A stretch of 64,000 nucleotides of DNA from an uncultured Candidatus Puniceispirillum sp. (GCA_905182545.1 CAJJBY010000006.1:124001-188000), one strand, 5' to 3'. Shown: positions 16,606 through 27,956, counted from the stretch's first letter. The notes: a model not told the origin generated them from the sequence alone. Numbers and translations: made by a program.

Positions 16606-17562
16606 TTATATGGCCTGCCGTTTTCGTTCGCGCCATGCGGTCAAGATGCCAGCAAAGGCAATTAAGCTCATGCCAAGAAGTGCTTGTTGCGGCGGCCATG
16701 CGTCGAAAATAACCCGCCCCCAAAAGGCGGCAAATAAAAGATAGGTGAAATCAATTGGTGCAAGCCAGCTGCTGTCAGCCGTCTGATAGGCGCGCGCAAG
16801 ACAGATATTGCCTGATAGATTCAGCACCGAACAGGCGATCGCAATTCCAAATATCAGCCAGGTCAATTCTGGCCAGCCAATCGCAACAAAGGGCATTGCC
16901 GCCGCAATATCTGCTGGCACAGGAAATAGCGTCAAAATTACGATGCCAGCAAGGCCGGTCAGAAAAAACAAAACAGCAACCGCAATGGTAAGCGATAATG
17001 GGTTTTCATGTCGGCAAGAATGGCGAAGGGTCAGAATGTTGCAAGCATAGAAAAAACCTGCCGCAACCGGAAGAAGCTGGATTGGCGAGAAACGCGCATC
17101 AAACGGATCAAGAATGAACAGCGCGCCGACGGCACCGATAATCAGCGCGGCAATCCGCCAAGGGCCAACCTTTTCGCCAAGGATTGGTCCGGCAAGAAGT
17201 GAAACAAAAAGTGGATAAGTATATAATCCGGCAGCCATCTGAGCGACTGTCAGATAAGGCGCACCAGAAAAAAAGCAAAACATGCAGATGCTAAGCATAA
17301 CAGCGCGAAAATAGACCGGACGCCAGTTTTGCGGCACAAGCAGGCCATAGCCGCCGCTGATCATAGCAAGCATGACAATAAAAAGCGCATTGCCGATGGC
17401 GCGTATTGTCTGGAATTGCCAGAACGAGGTTTCAGGGGCAATCAGCTTGACCGTTGCATCTTGAAGCGCCAGCGTGAAAACCCCGAATAGCAACAAACCC
17501 ATTGCCAAGAATGGCCGATCACCTGTTGGCGATTGAAAAAAAGGTAAATGTTGCTGTTTCAC
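16606..17562 (-). CDS. EamA-family (DMT) transporter, 318 aa
   Basis: Ten membrane segments in two EamA repeats, the first starting FLAMGLLLFGVFTLALQDATVKLI, with the conserved FWQFQTIRAIGNALFI stretch and a second repeat from LLPVAAGFFYACNILTLR. The C-terminus is basic (RERKRQAI), as usual. Start is GTG 17562 with AGGAAAAG just ahead. Substrate unknown; it resembles S-adenosylmethionine/amino-acid-type EamA carriers only in general form. Confidence 0.75.
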   Translation of the reverse strand: MKQQHLPFFQSPTGDRPFLAMGLLLFGVFTLALQDATVKLIAPETSFWQFQTIRAIGNALFIVMLAMISGGYGLLVPQNWRPVYFRAVMLSICMFCFFSGAPYLTVAQMAAGLYTYPLFVSLLAGPILGEKVGPWRIAALIIGAVGALFILDPFDARFSPIQLLPVAAGFFYACNILTLRHSCRHENPLSLTIAVAVLFFLTGLAGIVILTLFPVPADIAAAMPFVAIGWPELTWLIFGIAIACSVLNLSGNICLARAYQTADSSWLAPIDFTYLLFAAFWGRVIFDAWPPQQALLGMSLIAFAGILTAWRERKRQAI

Positions 17563-17570
17563 GTCTTTTC

Positions 17571-17696
17571 CTAGCTTCGCATCCGGCTTGCATTTGCGTC
17601 AAAAAGCGGCTCATTTCTCAAGCTGGCTTTTAGGCTTTGACCCAGAAGTTCGACAGTCCAGCCATCATTTGGAAAGGCAAATTCCTTTGGCACCAT
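17571..17696 (-). CDS. possible small protein, 41 aa, upstream of the EamA gene
   Basis: A short frame from ATG 17696 (or the adjacent GTG) with TTGGAGG directly upstream and a TAG at 17571-17573 that touches the Shine-Dalgarno of the EamA gene. The peptide (EFAFPNDGWTVELLGQSLKA in the first half) is not membrane-like. The arrangement resembles a translationally coupled leader frame. Too short to be sure. Confidence 0.3.
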   Translation of the reverse strand: MVPKEFAFPNDGWTVELLGQSLKASLRNEPLFDANASRMRS

Positions 17697-17982
17697 CGCC
17701 TCCAATGACTGCGACTTGAGCTTGGTTTTTTATCTTGGCCTCGTCTGGCAGGCAGTTGTAATTATCCTTTAATAATAGCTAATGCCGGTTACCCCAAATG
17801 AAATGTTCAGAAGACGGCTGAAAGATAGCTGATAGCAAACAGTCGGCGATAAAGTATTTTGCTCAGATCCTGCCGCTATGATTACATCAAGGCCGCAATG
17901 CGACTTGAAGTTTGCCATTCTGTGCCGTTATTCTAATCACCAGTCACAATTAATATTTGTTGAGGTTCAAGAGGAGTTGGCA
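17697..17982. other. intergenic region between divergent units
   Basis: About 290 bases (420 if the 41-aa frame is not real) between the minus-strand EamA unit and the plus-strand small gene at 17983. It must hold promoters for both directions. An open frame from 17878 on the plus strand extends the small gene but lacks support. No stem-loop or repeat stood out. Confidence 0.4.
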
Positions 17983-18210
17983 ATGGCATATGACGAGCAG
18001 GAAAAAGAATTGATGGCAGCCTTGCAAACACTGGTTGCCGGATTTGGCAATTATGACCCGCCGCGGCTGCGTAAAGATGGTGATATCGTGATCCCGCTTG
18101 ATGCTATTCTCAAAAAGAACCGCGAAGCAAATCGCAGTTTTGCCGAAGCCTTTAGCCAGTTGATGCGCGATGATTTGGGGCCAAAACGCAGCTCAACATG
18201 GGTGAAATAA
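17983..18210 (+). CDS. conserved-looking small hypothetical protein, 75 aa
   Basis: ATG 17983 follows a GAGGAG Shine-Dalgarno (about 17971-17976) with good spacing, so it is preferred to the longer frame from 17878. The product is charged and helical (YDEQEKELMAALQTLVAGFG at its start, DAILKKNREANRSFAEAF in the middle), soluble, with no signal peptide. No family recognised. Convergent with the acyl-CoA synthetase gene. Confidence 0.55.
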   Translation: MAYDEQEKELMAALQTLVAGFGNYDPPRLRKDGDIVIPLDAILKKNREANRSFAEAFSQLMRDDLGPKRSSTWVK

Positions 18211-18287
18211 GCAACCGCAATCAATTCCTCATAAACAGCCAGCGATCATGGTGCGGTGCAAATCTGTTTTGGTTAAATGCGGGTGAT

Positions 18288-20081
18288 TTAGTCCTGCTTG
18301 CCGCGCGTATAAAGGGCGGCGATCCGATCTTGATATTGCGCCCTTACGACATGACGCCTTACTTTTAATGTTGCTGTTAACTGACTGTTTTCAATTGTAA
18401 ATCCTTCATCAGCAATAATAAATTGACGCACCCTTTCAATTTGTGAAAGGCGGCTATTGGCGCGCTCGACCGTCTCGGCAATCAGCAATTTCAACGCTTC
18501 ATCTGATGCGGCTGCGGCGCGCGCTTCAGCACTTGGCACAATCACCGCTGCCAACCATGGCCGCCGGTCGCCATCGACAAGCGCCTGTTCAATTTCAGGT
18601 TCGATGGTCAACAGGGCTTCAACCCGACTTGGAACGATGTTTTCGCCGCCTGAATTGACAATGATTTCCTTTTTACGGCCAGTAATGGTGATATAGCCAT
18701 CATCATCACAACTGCCAAGATCACCAGTAAAAAGCCAGCCATCACGAATGGTGGCGGCGGTGCTGTGATCATCGCGCCAATAGCCTTTCATCAACAAATC
18801 ACCGCGCACCAGAATTTCCCCATCATCGGCAAAACGAACCTCAACGCCAGCAACCGGTGGGCCAACGGTTTCGATCTTGATCTTGCCAGGGCGATTTGCC
18901 GATATCACCGGCGATGCTTCAGTTTGGCCATAGCCTTGCAGCAGCTTGACCCCAAGCGCCATGAAAAAACTGCCAATTTCGGGGTTTAACGCTGCCCCGC
19001 CGGAAATGAAATATTTCAGCTTGCCGCCCAATCGCGCCTGTATTTTCTTGCGTATCAACTTTTCGAGAAGCAGATCGAGGAAAAATTCATGCGGAAGAAG
19101 CGTTCGGCTTTCAAGACGTTTGCGACCAAGGCGGATTGTTTCCAAGAACAGGGTTTCGGAAAAGCCGCCCTTGGTGCGGATGCTGCGCATGATGCGTTCA
19201 TGAAGCACGTCATAAAGCCGCGGTACCGCTGTCATAAGGCTTGGCGATACTTCTTGCAGATCGGCGCCAATCTGTTCGGCAGATTCGCAATACCAAACCT
19301 CTGATTTGGTTTGGATTGGCAAATGCATGCCTGCGGTATGTTCATAAGAATGCGATAAAGGCAAAAGTGACAGAAAGCGTTGGTTTTCCTCAACGCCGCC
19401 TTCGCTTAGAATTTCGATTGACGCTTTAATACAGGCCTGAATCGACCGATGTGTCAGCATCACCCCTTTTGGGCGTCCGCCAGTGCCGGATGTATAGACA
19501 AAACAACAGGTATCATCACTATCTTGCGCTGCGATCCGGCTATCGATATTGGCTAAAGGTTCGGTTTTGGCCAACAAATCCTGCCATCTATGAACCGTTC
19601 GCCCACCAAGATTGGGAAGTTTGGTATCAGGATCCATGGTGATCAGCATGCGCATATGCTGAACGCGTGATGCGGCAAGGGCGACACGGCTGGCAAGAAG
19701 ACCGCCCGATGTAATCGCAATCAGCGCGCCGGAATGTTCCATGATGTAGACATGATCATCTTCGGTATTGGTTGTGTAGGCTGGCACAACAATGGCACCG
19801 ATAGATATAACAGCCAAATCGGCAATGGCCCATTCAGGGCGGTTTTCTGCGCTAATCAAAACACGGTCGCGCGGCTTTATGCCAGCGGCAACCAAGGCAC
19901 CAGCCAGCCGTCTGACGGAATCGGCAACCTCGTCCCAGTTTTTACCAGTCCATTTGCCTTTGCTCTTATGGAACAAAAGCGGTTTATCACCAAGCACGGC
20001 CGCATTTTTAAAAAAAGCGCCGGCAAGATTGGCTTTGGTGACATAACGGGACATATCGGCCTTTTTTGTGGTCGCACTCAT
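18288..20081 (-). CDS. fadD: long-chain acyl-CoA synthetase (AMP-forming), 597 aa
   Basis: Full-length ANL-family enzyme. The P-loop-like motif YTSGTGGRPKGVMLTHR lies near residues 195-211, the adenine-binding LLQGYGQTEASPVI near 395, and the hinge/A8 region DGWLFTGDLGSCDDDGYITI and GRKKEIIVNSGGENIVPS near 455-490. It follows the FAA1-type (COG1022) layout with the long SLLPLSHSYEHTAG segment. It activates fatty acids with ATP and CoA for beta-oxidation or lipid synthesis. Single gene; no beta-oxidation genes adjoin. Symbol is by family; which paralogue it is cannot be told. Confidence 0.85.
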   Translation of the reverse strand: MSATTKKADMSRYVTKANLAGAFFKNAAVLGDKPLLFHKSKGKWTGKNWDEVADSVRRLAGALVAAGIKPRDRVLISAENRPEWAIADLAVISIGAIVVPAYTTNTEDDHVYIMEHSGALIAITSGGLLASRVALAASRVQHMRMLITMDPDTKLPNLGGRTVHRWQDLLAKTEPLANIDSRIAAQDSDDTCCFVYTSGTGGRPKGVMLTHRSIQACIKASIEILSEGGVEENQRFLSLLPLSHSYEHTAGMHLPIQTKSEVWYCESAEQIGADLQEVSPSLMTAVPRLYDVLHERIMRSIRTKGGFSETLFLETIRLGRKRLESRTLLPHEFFLDLLLEKLIRKKIQARLGGKLKYFISGGAALNPEIGSFFMALGVKLLQGYGQTEASPVISANRPGKIKIETVGPPVAGVEVRFADDGEILVRGDLLMKGYWRDDHSTAATIRDGWLFTGDLGSCDDDGYITITGRKKEIIVNSGGENIVPSRVEALLTIEPEIEQALVDGDRRPWLAAVIVPSAEARAAAASDEALKLLIAETVERANSRLSQIERVRQFIIADEGFTIENSQLTATLKVRRHVVRAQYQDRIAALYTRGKQD

Positions 20082-20163
20082 ACTTTGCTGTCTTTAGGGT
20101 GGTTGGTTTTCTGGTGATAAGCCTATCGAAAAATGGACCAAATGCAATGTGATTGATCGGAAT

Positions 20164-20418
20164 TTAGCGTTTGGTTTTGAGGCGTTTTGTCTGCGCACAG
20201 CTCCATAGTGAATTTGTGATCGGATGGATGGGCTGAGAGGTGCGCGGCGGCACGGCACGTTCGCCAAGTTCAAACTTATCGCGCTTGGATAAATCTTTGC
20301 GACTTAGCTGATGTGGCAGAATGGCGGCAGGGGTGTTAAAGCGGCAATATCCATTGGTTGCCGCAACGCGGTCATCGCCGATCGGTTTCCAAAATTCGTA
20401 AAAACAGCAGTTCAGCAT
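20164..20418 (-). CDS. small hypothetical protein, about 84 aa
   Basis: From ATG 20418, with GGGGGA about 6 bases upstream. The protein opens MLNCCFYEFWKPIGDD, has a NTPAAILPHQLSRKDLSKRD middle and a basic C-terminus. No signal peptide or domain recognised. It is in the gap between the LysE exporter and fadD on the same strand. A longer open frame to 20472 exists but its extra residues have no support. Confidence 0.4.
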   Translation of the reverse strand: MLNCCFYEFWKPIGDDRVAATNGYCRFNTPAAILPHQLSRKDLSKRDKFELGERAVPPRTSQPIHPITNSLWSCAQTKRLKTKR

Positions 20419-20485
20419 GTTTGTTCCCCCATCGCAACAAATGACCGTGCCAGAAAGCCGGAAAAAAGGCAAATCAGGTTGGTTT

Positions 20486-21082
20486 TCAGCCCAGCAATAT
20501 CGGCAAAAGACTGGCCAAAAGCAATGATGCCATCACGATGTTGAACAGGCGTAATCGGGTTTCTGTTTTCAAAAACTGCCCAATCAGAATGCCAAATAGC
20601 GTCCAAGTACAGGTCGACCCAAATGTGACCAGCGCCAAAACAATGAAGATTACAAGCACTTCGCTGGCAAGATTGGCAGCGCTGCTGGTATAGGCGGTAA
20701 CTGAAGAAATGATGACGGTAATGCCTTTTGGATTGACCAGTTGAAACATGGCGGCCTGCCAAAACCGCAAAGGCCTGTCATCATGGCGCGTTTCAGCTCG
20801 GCCCGCACTGGCAATTTTCCAAGCAAGATAAAGCAGAAATAAAATGCTGATTATCTTTAAAATATCATAAAGCGCGGGAAGCGCGACAAACAGGCTGGCA
20901 AGGCCAAATCCGGCCGCCACGACAAGGATCGTAAAGCCAGTAAAAACGCCCAAAATATGCGGCAGGCTGGCCCGAAAGCCAAAATTGGCACCCGACGCCG
21001 CCAACATTACATTATTTGGCCCGGGCGTAAAAGCAGCAACAAAGGCAAAAAGGCTAAACGATAAAAGGGTTGATAAATCCAT
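20486..21082 (-). CDS. LysE/RhtB-family amino-acid exporter, about 198 aa
   Basis: Six membrane segments. FVAAFTPGPNNVMLAASGANFG at the N-terminus is the LysE/RhtB signature (TPGPNN), and FQLVNPKGITVIIS is the conserved NPK motif of the third to fourth helix. Members export lysine, homoserine, threonine or cysteine-type metabolites; substrate not predictable. ATG 21082 starts the protein just before the first helix; the longer frame would add a charged, non-membrane leader. Confidence 0.85.
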   Translation of the reverse strand: MDLSTLLSFSLFAFVAAFTPGPNNVMLAASGANFGFRASLPHILGVFTGFTILVVAAGFGLASLFVALPALYDILKIISILFLLYLAWKIASAGRAETRHDDRPLRFWQAAMFQLVNPKGITVIISSVTAYTSSAANLASEVLVIFIVLALVTFGSTCTWTLFGILIGQFLKTETRLRLFNIVMASLLLASLLPILLG

Positions 21083-21356
21083 AAGGCTAGAATAACCACG
21101 CTGAGGTTTGACATGGCGTTGGATATGACCAAGCCGTAACATCAAGCATCATTTTAGGCAAAGCGGTCAATGCTTGGCAAGTAAGGCGTGGGGGCAGGTA
21201 AGGCACTATTCTGTTACAAGCAGCTGGCTTGTGCCTTCTTGTGTGAATTGCTCGAGCAAGCTGTCGGCAAGATGCTTTATGGGTTTTCTTGGGCTACCTA
21301 ACAAAACGTTTAGAATTGAAGTCACGCCAGGCTCATTTGCTTTGTCGGTTTTGGTA

Positions 21357-22853
21357 TTAATGGGTGAAACGAAGCGCTTCGCCAGCGGCGCGGATCAAGG
21401 CGCGCGCTTTATTGCGGGTTTCTTCATACTCGGAATCAGGGTCACTGTCATAGACAATGCCAGCACCGGCCTGAACATACATGGTTTGATCCTTGACCAC
21501 AGCCGTGCGAAGGGCGATACAGGTATCAAGATCACCTGCCACCGAAATATAGCCAATGGCACCTGAATAGGCACCGCGGCGGTCGGGTTCAAGCTCGTCA
21601 ATCAATTCCATTGCGCGAATTTTTGGGGCGCCAGATACTGTACCAGCAGGAAAACCGGCAATGAGTGCGTCAACTGCATCCAGATCATCGCGGATTTCGC
21701 CCTCAACCTGCGAGGCGATATGCATCACATGGCTGTAATATTCGACATCATAATTTGACTTCACCCTTACGGTTCCCGGCTTTGAAACGCGGCCAACATC
21801 ATTGCGGCCAAGGTCAAGAAGCATCAAATGTTCGGCGCGTTCTTTAATATCGGCCATCAGATCGGCTGCATTTGCGGCATCTTCATCAGGTGTTTCGCCA
21901 CGTTTTCGGGTGCCTGCAACCGGCCGAATGGTGACATCCTTGCCGCGCAACCGCACCAGAATTTCAGGGCTAGACCCAACAATCGACATTTTGTCAAAAT
22001 TGAAATGAAACAAAAAGGGCGATGGGTTCAACCGCCGCAATGACCGGTAGAGATTGATCGAGGGAAGATGAAATGGAATGCTGAAACGTTGGGATAGAAC
22101 AATCTGGAACACATCACCCGAACGGATGTAATCCTTGGCTTTGGCGACCATTTTCAAAAAGGCCGATTTTTCCATATTTGTTTCAGGCTCAGGAAGCGGG
22201 GTATTGGCATCGCCCATTTCGGTATGCGGTAATGGCCGGTCCAAATCCTCGATCGCCGTGGCAAGCCGAGATTGTGCGTCATCCCATGCTGATTTGGCGT
22301 CAGCCCAGTCGTTCGGACGAATTTGCGTCACCAAGGTAATATTATCTTTTAACCGGTCGAAAATGGCAATTAGCGATGGCCGCAATAGCAATGAGTCATC
22401 CATCTCAACCGCCGTTTGATTGGCGTTAGGAATGGTTTCGATTAACCGGATCATATCATAGCCGAAATAGCCGAATAATCCGGCGGCCATTGGCGGCAGA
22501 TCGCCAGTATCAGGCATTTCAGATTGGCGCATCAAAGCACGAAGCGATTCAAGCGGCGTTTGTGATTCCGGCTGGAACCCAGTATCATCAGCCGGCGTGA
22601 TATTGATTTCAGCGCGGCCATCACGGCAACGCCAGATCAAATCAGGGGCAAGACCAATCACCGAGAACCGGCCGCGAACTTCGCCACCTTCAACTGATTC
22701 CAGCAAAAAGCAATTTGGCTTGGCGCCAGCCAGCTTTAGATAGGCCGACACTGGCGTTTGGGTATCAGCAACTAGAACCCGCGAGACAAGCTGGCGGTTG
22801 CCAGCCTGAAATTGCGCTACAAATCTGTCAAAATTTTTACTGCTGGCAAGCAT
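21357..22853 (-). CDS. trpE: anthranilate synthase component I
   Basis: 498 aa, full length. N-terminal Trp-sensing region includes LLESVEGGEVRGRFS (the LLES motif of feedback-inhibited TrpE). The C-terminal chorismate-binding domain has DVFQIVLSQRFSIPF, PVAGTRKRGETPDEDA, LLDLGRNDVGRVS and AGAGIVYDSDPDSEYEET. With TrpG it makes anthranilate from chorismate and glutamine. Its ATG shares one base with the stop of ppiD (TAATG at 22855-22851), so it is translationally coupled. No trpG/trpD/trpC follows in this window, as in many alphaproteobacteria where they sit apart or after a gap. Confidence 0.95.
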   Translation of the reverse strand: MLASSKNFDRFVAQFQAGNRQLVSRVLVADTQTPVSAYLKLAGAKPNCFLLESVEGGEVRGRFSVIGLAPDLIWRCRDGRAEINITPADDTGFQPESQTPLESLRALMRQSEMPDTGDLPPMAAGLFGYFGYDMIRLIETIPNANQTAVEMDDSLLLRPSLIAIFDRLKDNITLVTQIRPNDWADAKSAWDDAQSRLATAIEDLDRPLPHTEMGDANTPLPEPETNMEKSAFLKMVAKAKDYIRSGDVFQIVLSQRFSIPFHLPSINLYRSLRRLNPSPFLFHFNFDKMSIVGSSPEILVRLRGKDVTIRPVAGTRKRGETPDEDAANAADLMADIKERAEHLMLLDLGRNDVGRVSKPGTVRVKSNYDVEYYSHVMHIASQVEGEIRDDLDAVDALIAGFPAGTVSGAPKIRAMELIDELEPDRRGAYSGAIGYISVAGDLDTCIALRTAVVKDQTMYVQAGAGIVYDSDPDSEYEETRNKARALIRAAGEALRFTH

Positions 22854-24712
22854 TATTGCTGGCTTCCAACCAACAATTGTTGAACCGGTGCAACATTCAG
22901 CTGCAGATCATGCTTTTCCGACAAGGACAATAACACCATATTCAGCATGTCTTCTTGCAAGGCGTTATTCATCACTTCGATAACGATTTTGCTGGTTTTG
23001 TCAATTTCGGCATCTTTGGCAGCGACAATCTCGATTGTTTTGACAGCGATGGCTTCACTGCCGGTTTCGACAATACTGCTTGCGCCGGTTGCCTGCGAAA
23101 AGGCTTTATTCGCGATCAGACCCGCAGCCTGATGATCAAGTCCAAGACCGTTGCGACGGAAAGGCTCGCTGATTGTGCCATTATCATCATTACCTTTGGC
23201 TGCATCTTCGGCGCTGGCTTTGGCCTTTTTGATTGCCTGCACCAATTTCCAATCGGCAATGGCGCGGCTTTTTACATCATTCAGGCTTCGTTTGGTTTGT
23301 GGGCTTTGCGAATTGACCCGAACCGCAAAGAACATATCGTCACCACCTTCTTGGATGACGCTTGTTTCATTCACGGCGCTTGTCCAAACAAGATCAAGAA
23401 CGGCGCTATCTTGAATGAGGTCGGCGCCATCGCCATTTACCGGATTGCCATCAATGTCGAGGCCATTGCGGCTGACATTCTTGATTTCGGCATGTGCACC
23501 GCCAACCTTGGCCGCAGCTTCAGCCAAAGTTGCCCCGGACCCAAGCGCATCTTCAAATTCATTGACCTTGTCATAAAGAATACCAATTGATTTTTCCGCA
23601 CGAAGCGCATCGACAATCTTTGCTTTCACATCATCAAGCTTGGTCGCGCCACCTTCGGTGATCGCGTCAACGACCAAAATATGCTGGCCAAAGGCTGTCT
23701 CAACAGGGCCGGCAGGCGTGCCAGTCGTAGTTGCAAACGCCACATCAGCAAGCGCTGGATCAAGAGCCGATTTTGTCACGACACCAAGATCAGTGTCAGT
23801 TTCTGTCCAATTCAGTATATCGGCAGCAACCGCGGCAAAGTCCTCACCTGCCTTGAGGCGGGAAAGGGCGGTATCGGCGGTTGCCTTATCGTCAAAAACC
23901 ATTTGCCGGATTTGGCGTGTTTCTGGGGTGCTGAACTCGTCGATGCGATTTTCAAATGCGGTTTGAATTTCGGTATCAGTAATTTCGAGGCTGCTGGCAA
24001 TCAAATCAGCGGAAATGCTGGCGATTGTTGCACTGCGCAGCTCAGGCGCGTCATAGACAGATTTGTTTTCAGCAAAATAGGCAGCAAGCGCGCCTTCGGT
24101 CGGTGCTTCGATTGTTTCGGGCGTTACCGGAAAGCTGGTCAGACGCACACTGCGACGCTCGAGATCATAAGCTGCCACAATACGGGCGCTGGCCTCATCA
24201 AAGCGTGATCCAGATGCCAAAGCGCCAACAAGCTGATCACGCATCAATACGCCATCAACACGCCGAAGGTAATCACCTTCAGACATGCCAGCATTGGCAA
24301 GGGTTTGCATGAAGCGGCCTTCGGAAAAATTACCAAGCTCATCCTTGAACGAGCCTTCATTGACAATGGCGTCGCGTTGCATATCGCGGGTAACGGTCAG
24401 GCCAAGCGAACGATTTTCGGCACGAAACAGAACATCGCGCGACATGGCGCCCATGATATCATTTAGCAAACCGCCTTGAAGCGCCTCGCCAACAGTACTG
24501 TTTGGCAGATAATTGCGGCGCGTGCGCTCAAATTCCGTTGCAACTTCACGCGGTGATACCGATTCCTCACCAGCCGAGACGGCTTTATCGCTGCCACCAA
24601 TGAGGCTGGTTGTGCCATCACCAATACCCCATAGCGCAAAGCCACCTGCCAAAAACAGGAGAAAAAACTTCATGATTGGAGATTTGGCACCGCTGCGCAT
24701 TGCCTGTAGCAT
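22853..24712 (-). CDS. ppiD: periplasmic folding chaperone/peptidyl-prolyl isomerase, PpiD type
   Basis: About 619 aa from ATG 24712 (ATG 24727 is also possible). One N-terminal membrane helix (FFLLFLAGGFALWGIG) anchors it in the inner membrane, followed by a SurA_N-like helical region, then a parvulin-type PPIase core (RQIRQMVFDDKATADTALSR ... FGQHILVVDAI, about 265-355) and a C-terminal helical domain. This is the usual PpiD layout. It helps outer-membrane and periplasmic proteins fold at the Sec translocon. Coupled to trpE by a one-base overlap. The upstream neighbour is tpiA, divergent, a common alphaproteobacterial order. Confidence 0.9.
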   Translation of the reverse strand: MLQAMRSGAKSPIMKFFLLFLAGGFALWGIGDGTTSLIGGSDKAVSAGEESVSPREVATEFERTRRNYLPNSTVGEALQGGLLNDIMGAMSRDVLFRAENRSLGLTVTRDMQRDAIVNEGSFKDELGNFSEGRFMQTLANAGMSEGDYLRRVDGVLMRDQLVGALASGSRFDEASARIVAAYDLERRSVRLTSFPVTPETIEAPTEGALAAYFAENKSVYDAPELRSATIASISADLIASSLEITDTEIQTAFENRIDEFSTPETRQIRQMVFDDKATADTALSRLKAGEDFAAVAADILNWTETDTDLGVVTKSALDPALADVAFATTTGTPAGPVETAFGQHILVVDAITEGGATKLDDVKAKIVDALRAEKSIGILYDKVNEFEDALGSGATLAEAAAKVGGAHAEIKNVSRNGLDIDGNPVNGDGADLIQDSAVLDLVWTSAVNETSVIQEGGDDMFFAVRVNSQSPQTKRSLNDVKSRAIADWKLVQAIKKAKASAEDAAKGNDDNGTISEPFRRNGLGLDHQAAGLIANKAFSQATGASSIVETGSEAIAVKTIEIVAAKDAEIDKTSKIVIEVMNNALQEDMLNMVLLSLSEKHDLQLNVAPVQQLLVGSQQ

Positions 24713-25011
24713 TTTTCCGTCGTCCATTTCTTTGTTGGTCAGGCGGTTTGGCCTGAAGATCAAAATCTTTCATATTGGTAATAAAGATTGCCGACAAGTG
24801 GGGCAACTTCAATATCGGAAAATAATGAGTTTCTAGCCGAAAAAGCAGGGTTTTTTGTCGAAATCGCCAAAAGGCATTGATCAGAAGGCTGGCATGATGA
24901 CGTTCGAGCGGGTAATGTTGCGCCATCTGAAATCGATTAAAGAGCGCCGCGATGGTCTCTTTAACGTAACACCTGCCAATGATAGTGGGCAATGATAGCG
25001 GGATTTGACCA

Positions 25012-25779
25012 ATGATTATTGCTGGAAATTGGAAAATGAACCCACCGTTAGCGGTGGCTGGCCAGCTAGCGAATGCATTGACTCTGAGCAGCTTTGAGCC
25101 GGTAACCCGCATCCTGTTTGCACCGCATCCTTATTTGGTGCCAATGTCGGTTCGGCTTGGCGGAAGTGATGTCCGGCTTGGCGGTCAAGATTGTCATCAA
25201 GATGTATCGGGGGCGCATACGGGCGATGTATCGGTGGCGATGCTTCGTGATTGCGGCGCGTCTTTGGTGCTTTTAGGCCATTCGGAACGCCGCGCCAATC
25301 ATGGTGAGACAAGCGCCTTAATCGCAGCAAAGGCAGCGCAGGCATTGGCGCATGATCTTGATGTGATGATCTGTCTTGGTGAAACTTTAGACGAACGCCG
25401 CGCCGGACTGGCCGAACAGATTGTGATTGATCAATTACATGCGTCATTGCCAGCAAATCTGCAACATGGCGACGATGGTTTTTATGGTCGGGTAATGATT
25501 GCCTATGAACCTGTCTGGGCAATTGGCACTGGCGAAGTAGCATCTGTTGACGATATCGCGGCGATGCATCAGGCCATTGCCAGCGAATTGCCAAAAAGCC
25601 AGAACGGCCACAAGCCGCCGCTGCCCATTCTTTATGGCGGGTCAGTAAATGCCGATAATGCAAAAGCGATTTTTGCCATTGACCACGTTGGCGGGGCGCT
25701 TGTTGGCGGTGCCAGCCTTGATGCGGCGGCGTTTGATTTGATTTGCGAGTCGGCGGTTTTGCAAACGTCAAAATCCTAA
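25012..25779 (+). CDS. tpiA: triosephosphate isomerase
   Basis: 255 aa TIM barrel. Catalytic residues are visible: Lys8 in NWKMN, His90 in LLGHSERR, Glu166 in AYEPVWAIGTG, and the phosphate-binding ILYGGSVNADN near the end. Interconverts dihydroxyacetone phosphate and glyceraldehyde-3-phosphate in the cytoplasm. ATG 25012 starts directly at the first beta strand. Divergent to ppiD, followed by secG and pyrG as in many alphaproteobacteria. Confidence 0.97.
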   Translation: MIIAGNWKMNPPLAVAGQLANALTLSSFEPVTRILFAPHPYLVPMSVRLGGSDVRLGGQDCHQDVSGAHTGDVSVAMLRDCGASLVLLGHSERRANHGETSALIAAKAAQALAHDLDVMICLGETLDERRAGLAEQIVIDQLHASLPANLQHGDDGFYGRVMIAYEPVWAIGTGEVASVDDIAAMHQAIASELPKSQNGHKPPLPILYGGSVNADNAKAIFAIDHVGGALVGGASLDAAAFDLICESAVLQTSKS

Positions 25780-25902
25780 CTTTTCGGAAAAAAACGCCCA
25801 ATCGGCTGTCAAAGCTGTCTTTTGCGGCATTTTGGTTGAAAAACACTTCAAGAAACCATATAAGCGGCGCAACGACTCTTATTTGCAGGAAATATAAAGA
25901 TC

Positions 25903-26217
25903 ATGGAAACGCTGGTTCTGACCATTCACATTCTGATCGCCCTTGGGCTGGTCATTACAGTTTTGCTGCAACGTAGTGAAGGTGGCGGTCTTGGCATTGG
26001 CGGCGGCGGCGGCGGCGGCGGCGGTTTTATGACTGCCCGCGGAACAGCCAATCTGTTAACCCGTATGACAACAATCTTGGCGGTTGGCTTTTTCACCACA
26101 ACGGTCACGCTTGCGATCATGGCTGGCGCGGGTAAAGAGCCGGTCTCGATTGTTGATGATGTGATCAAAGAAGCCCCTGCCAACACATCTGGCCCGGTTG
26201 TTCCAACAGGACAATAG
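25903..26217 (+). CDS. secG: preprotein translocase subunit SecG
   Basis: 104 aa with two membrane helices (TLVLTIHILIALGLVITVLL and TILAVGFFTTTVTLAIMAG) and between them the SecG signature LLQRSEGGGLGIGGGG...FMTARG. Part of the inner-membrane SecYEG channel. The loop has nine consecutive glycines encoded by a GGC repeat, more than usual. A terminator follows at 26221. Confidence 0.95.
   Translation: METLVLTIHILIALGLVITVLLQRSEGGGLGIGGGGGGGGGFMTARGTANLLTRMTTILAVGFFTTTVTLAIMAGAGKEPVSIVDDVIKEAPANTSGPVVPTGQ
25999..26024 (+). repeat. GGC trinucleotide repeat in secG (8 perfect units)
   Basis: Eight perfect GGC units (25999-26022) run into GGT, giving nine glycines in the cytosolic loop of SecG. 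Slippage here would change loop length without breaking the frame. Confidence 0.85.
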
Positions 26218-26220
26218 GCC

Positions 26221-26242
26221 AAGGCCGGAATTTGGCCTTTTG
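26221..26242 (+). terminator. intrinsic terminator after secG
   Basis: Stem AAGGCC (26221-26226) / GGCCTT (26234-26239), 7-base loop, then TTTTG. It begins three bases after the secG stop and separates it from pyrG. Confidence 0.6.
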
Positions 26243-26252
26243 TCAATCCTAA

Positions 26253-27956
<1,704 letters not shown>

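Noticed and set aside
22955-24312. Long plus-strand open frames opposite ppiD and trpE
   Set aside because: They are antisense to well-supported genes, with cysteine- and histidine-rich random-looking translations and no ribosome binding sites.
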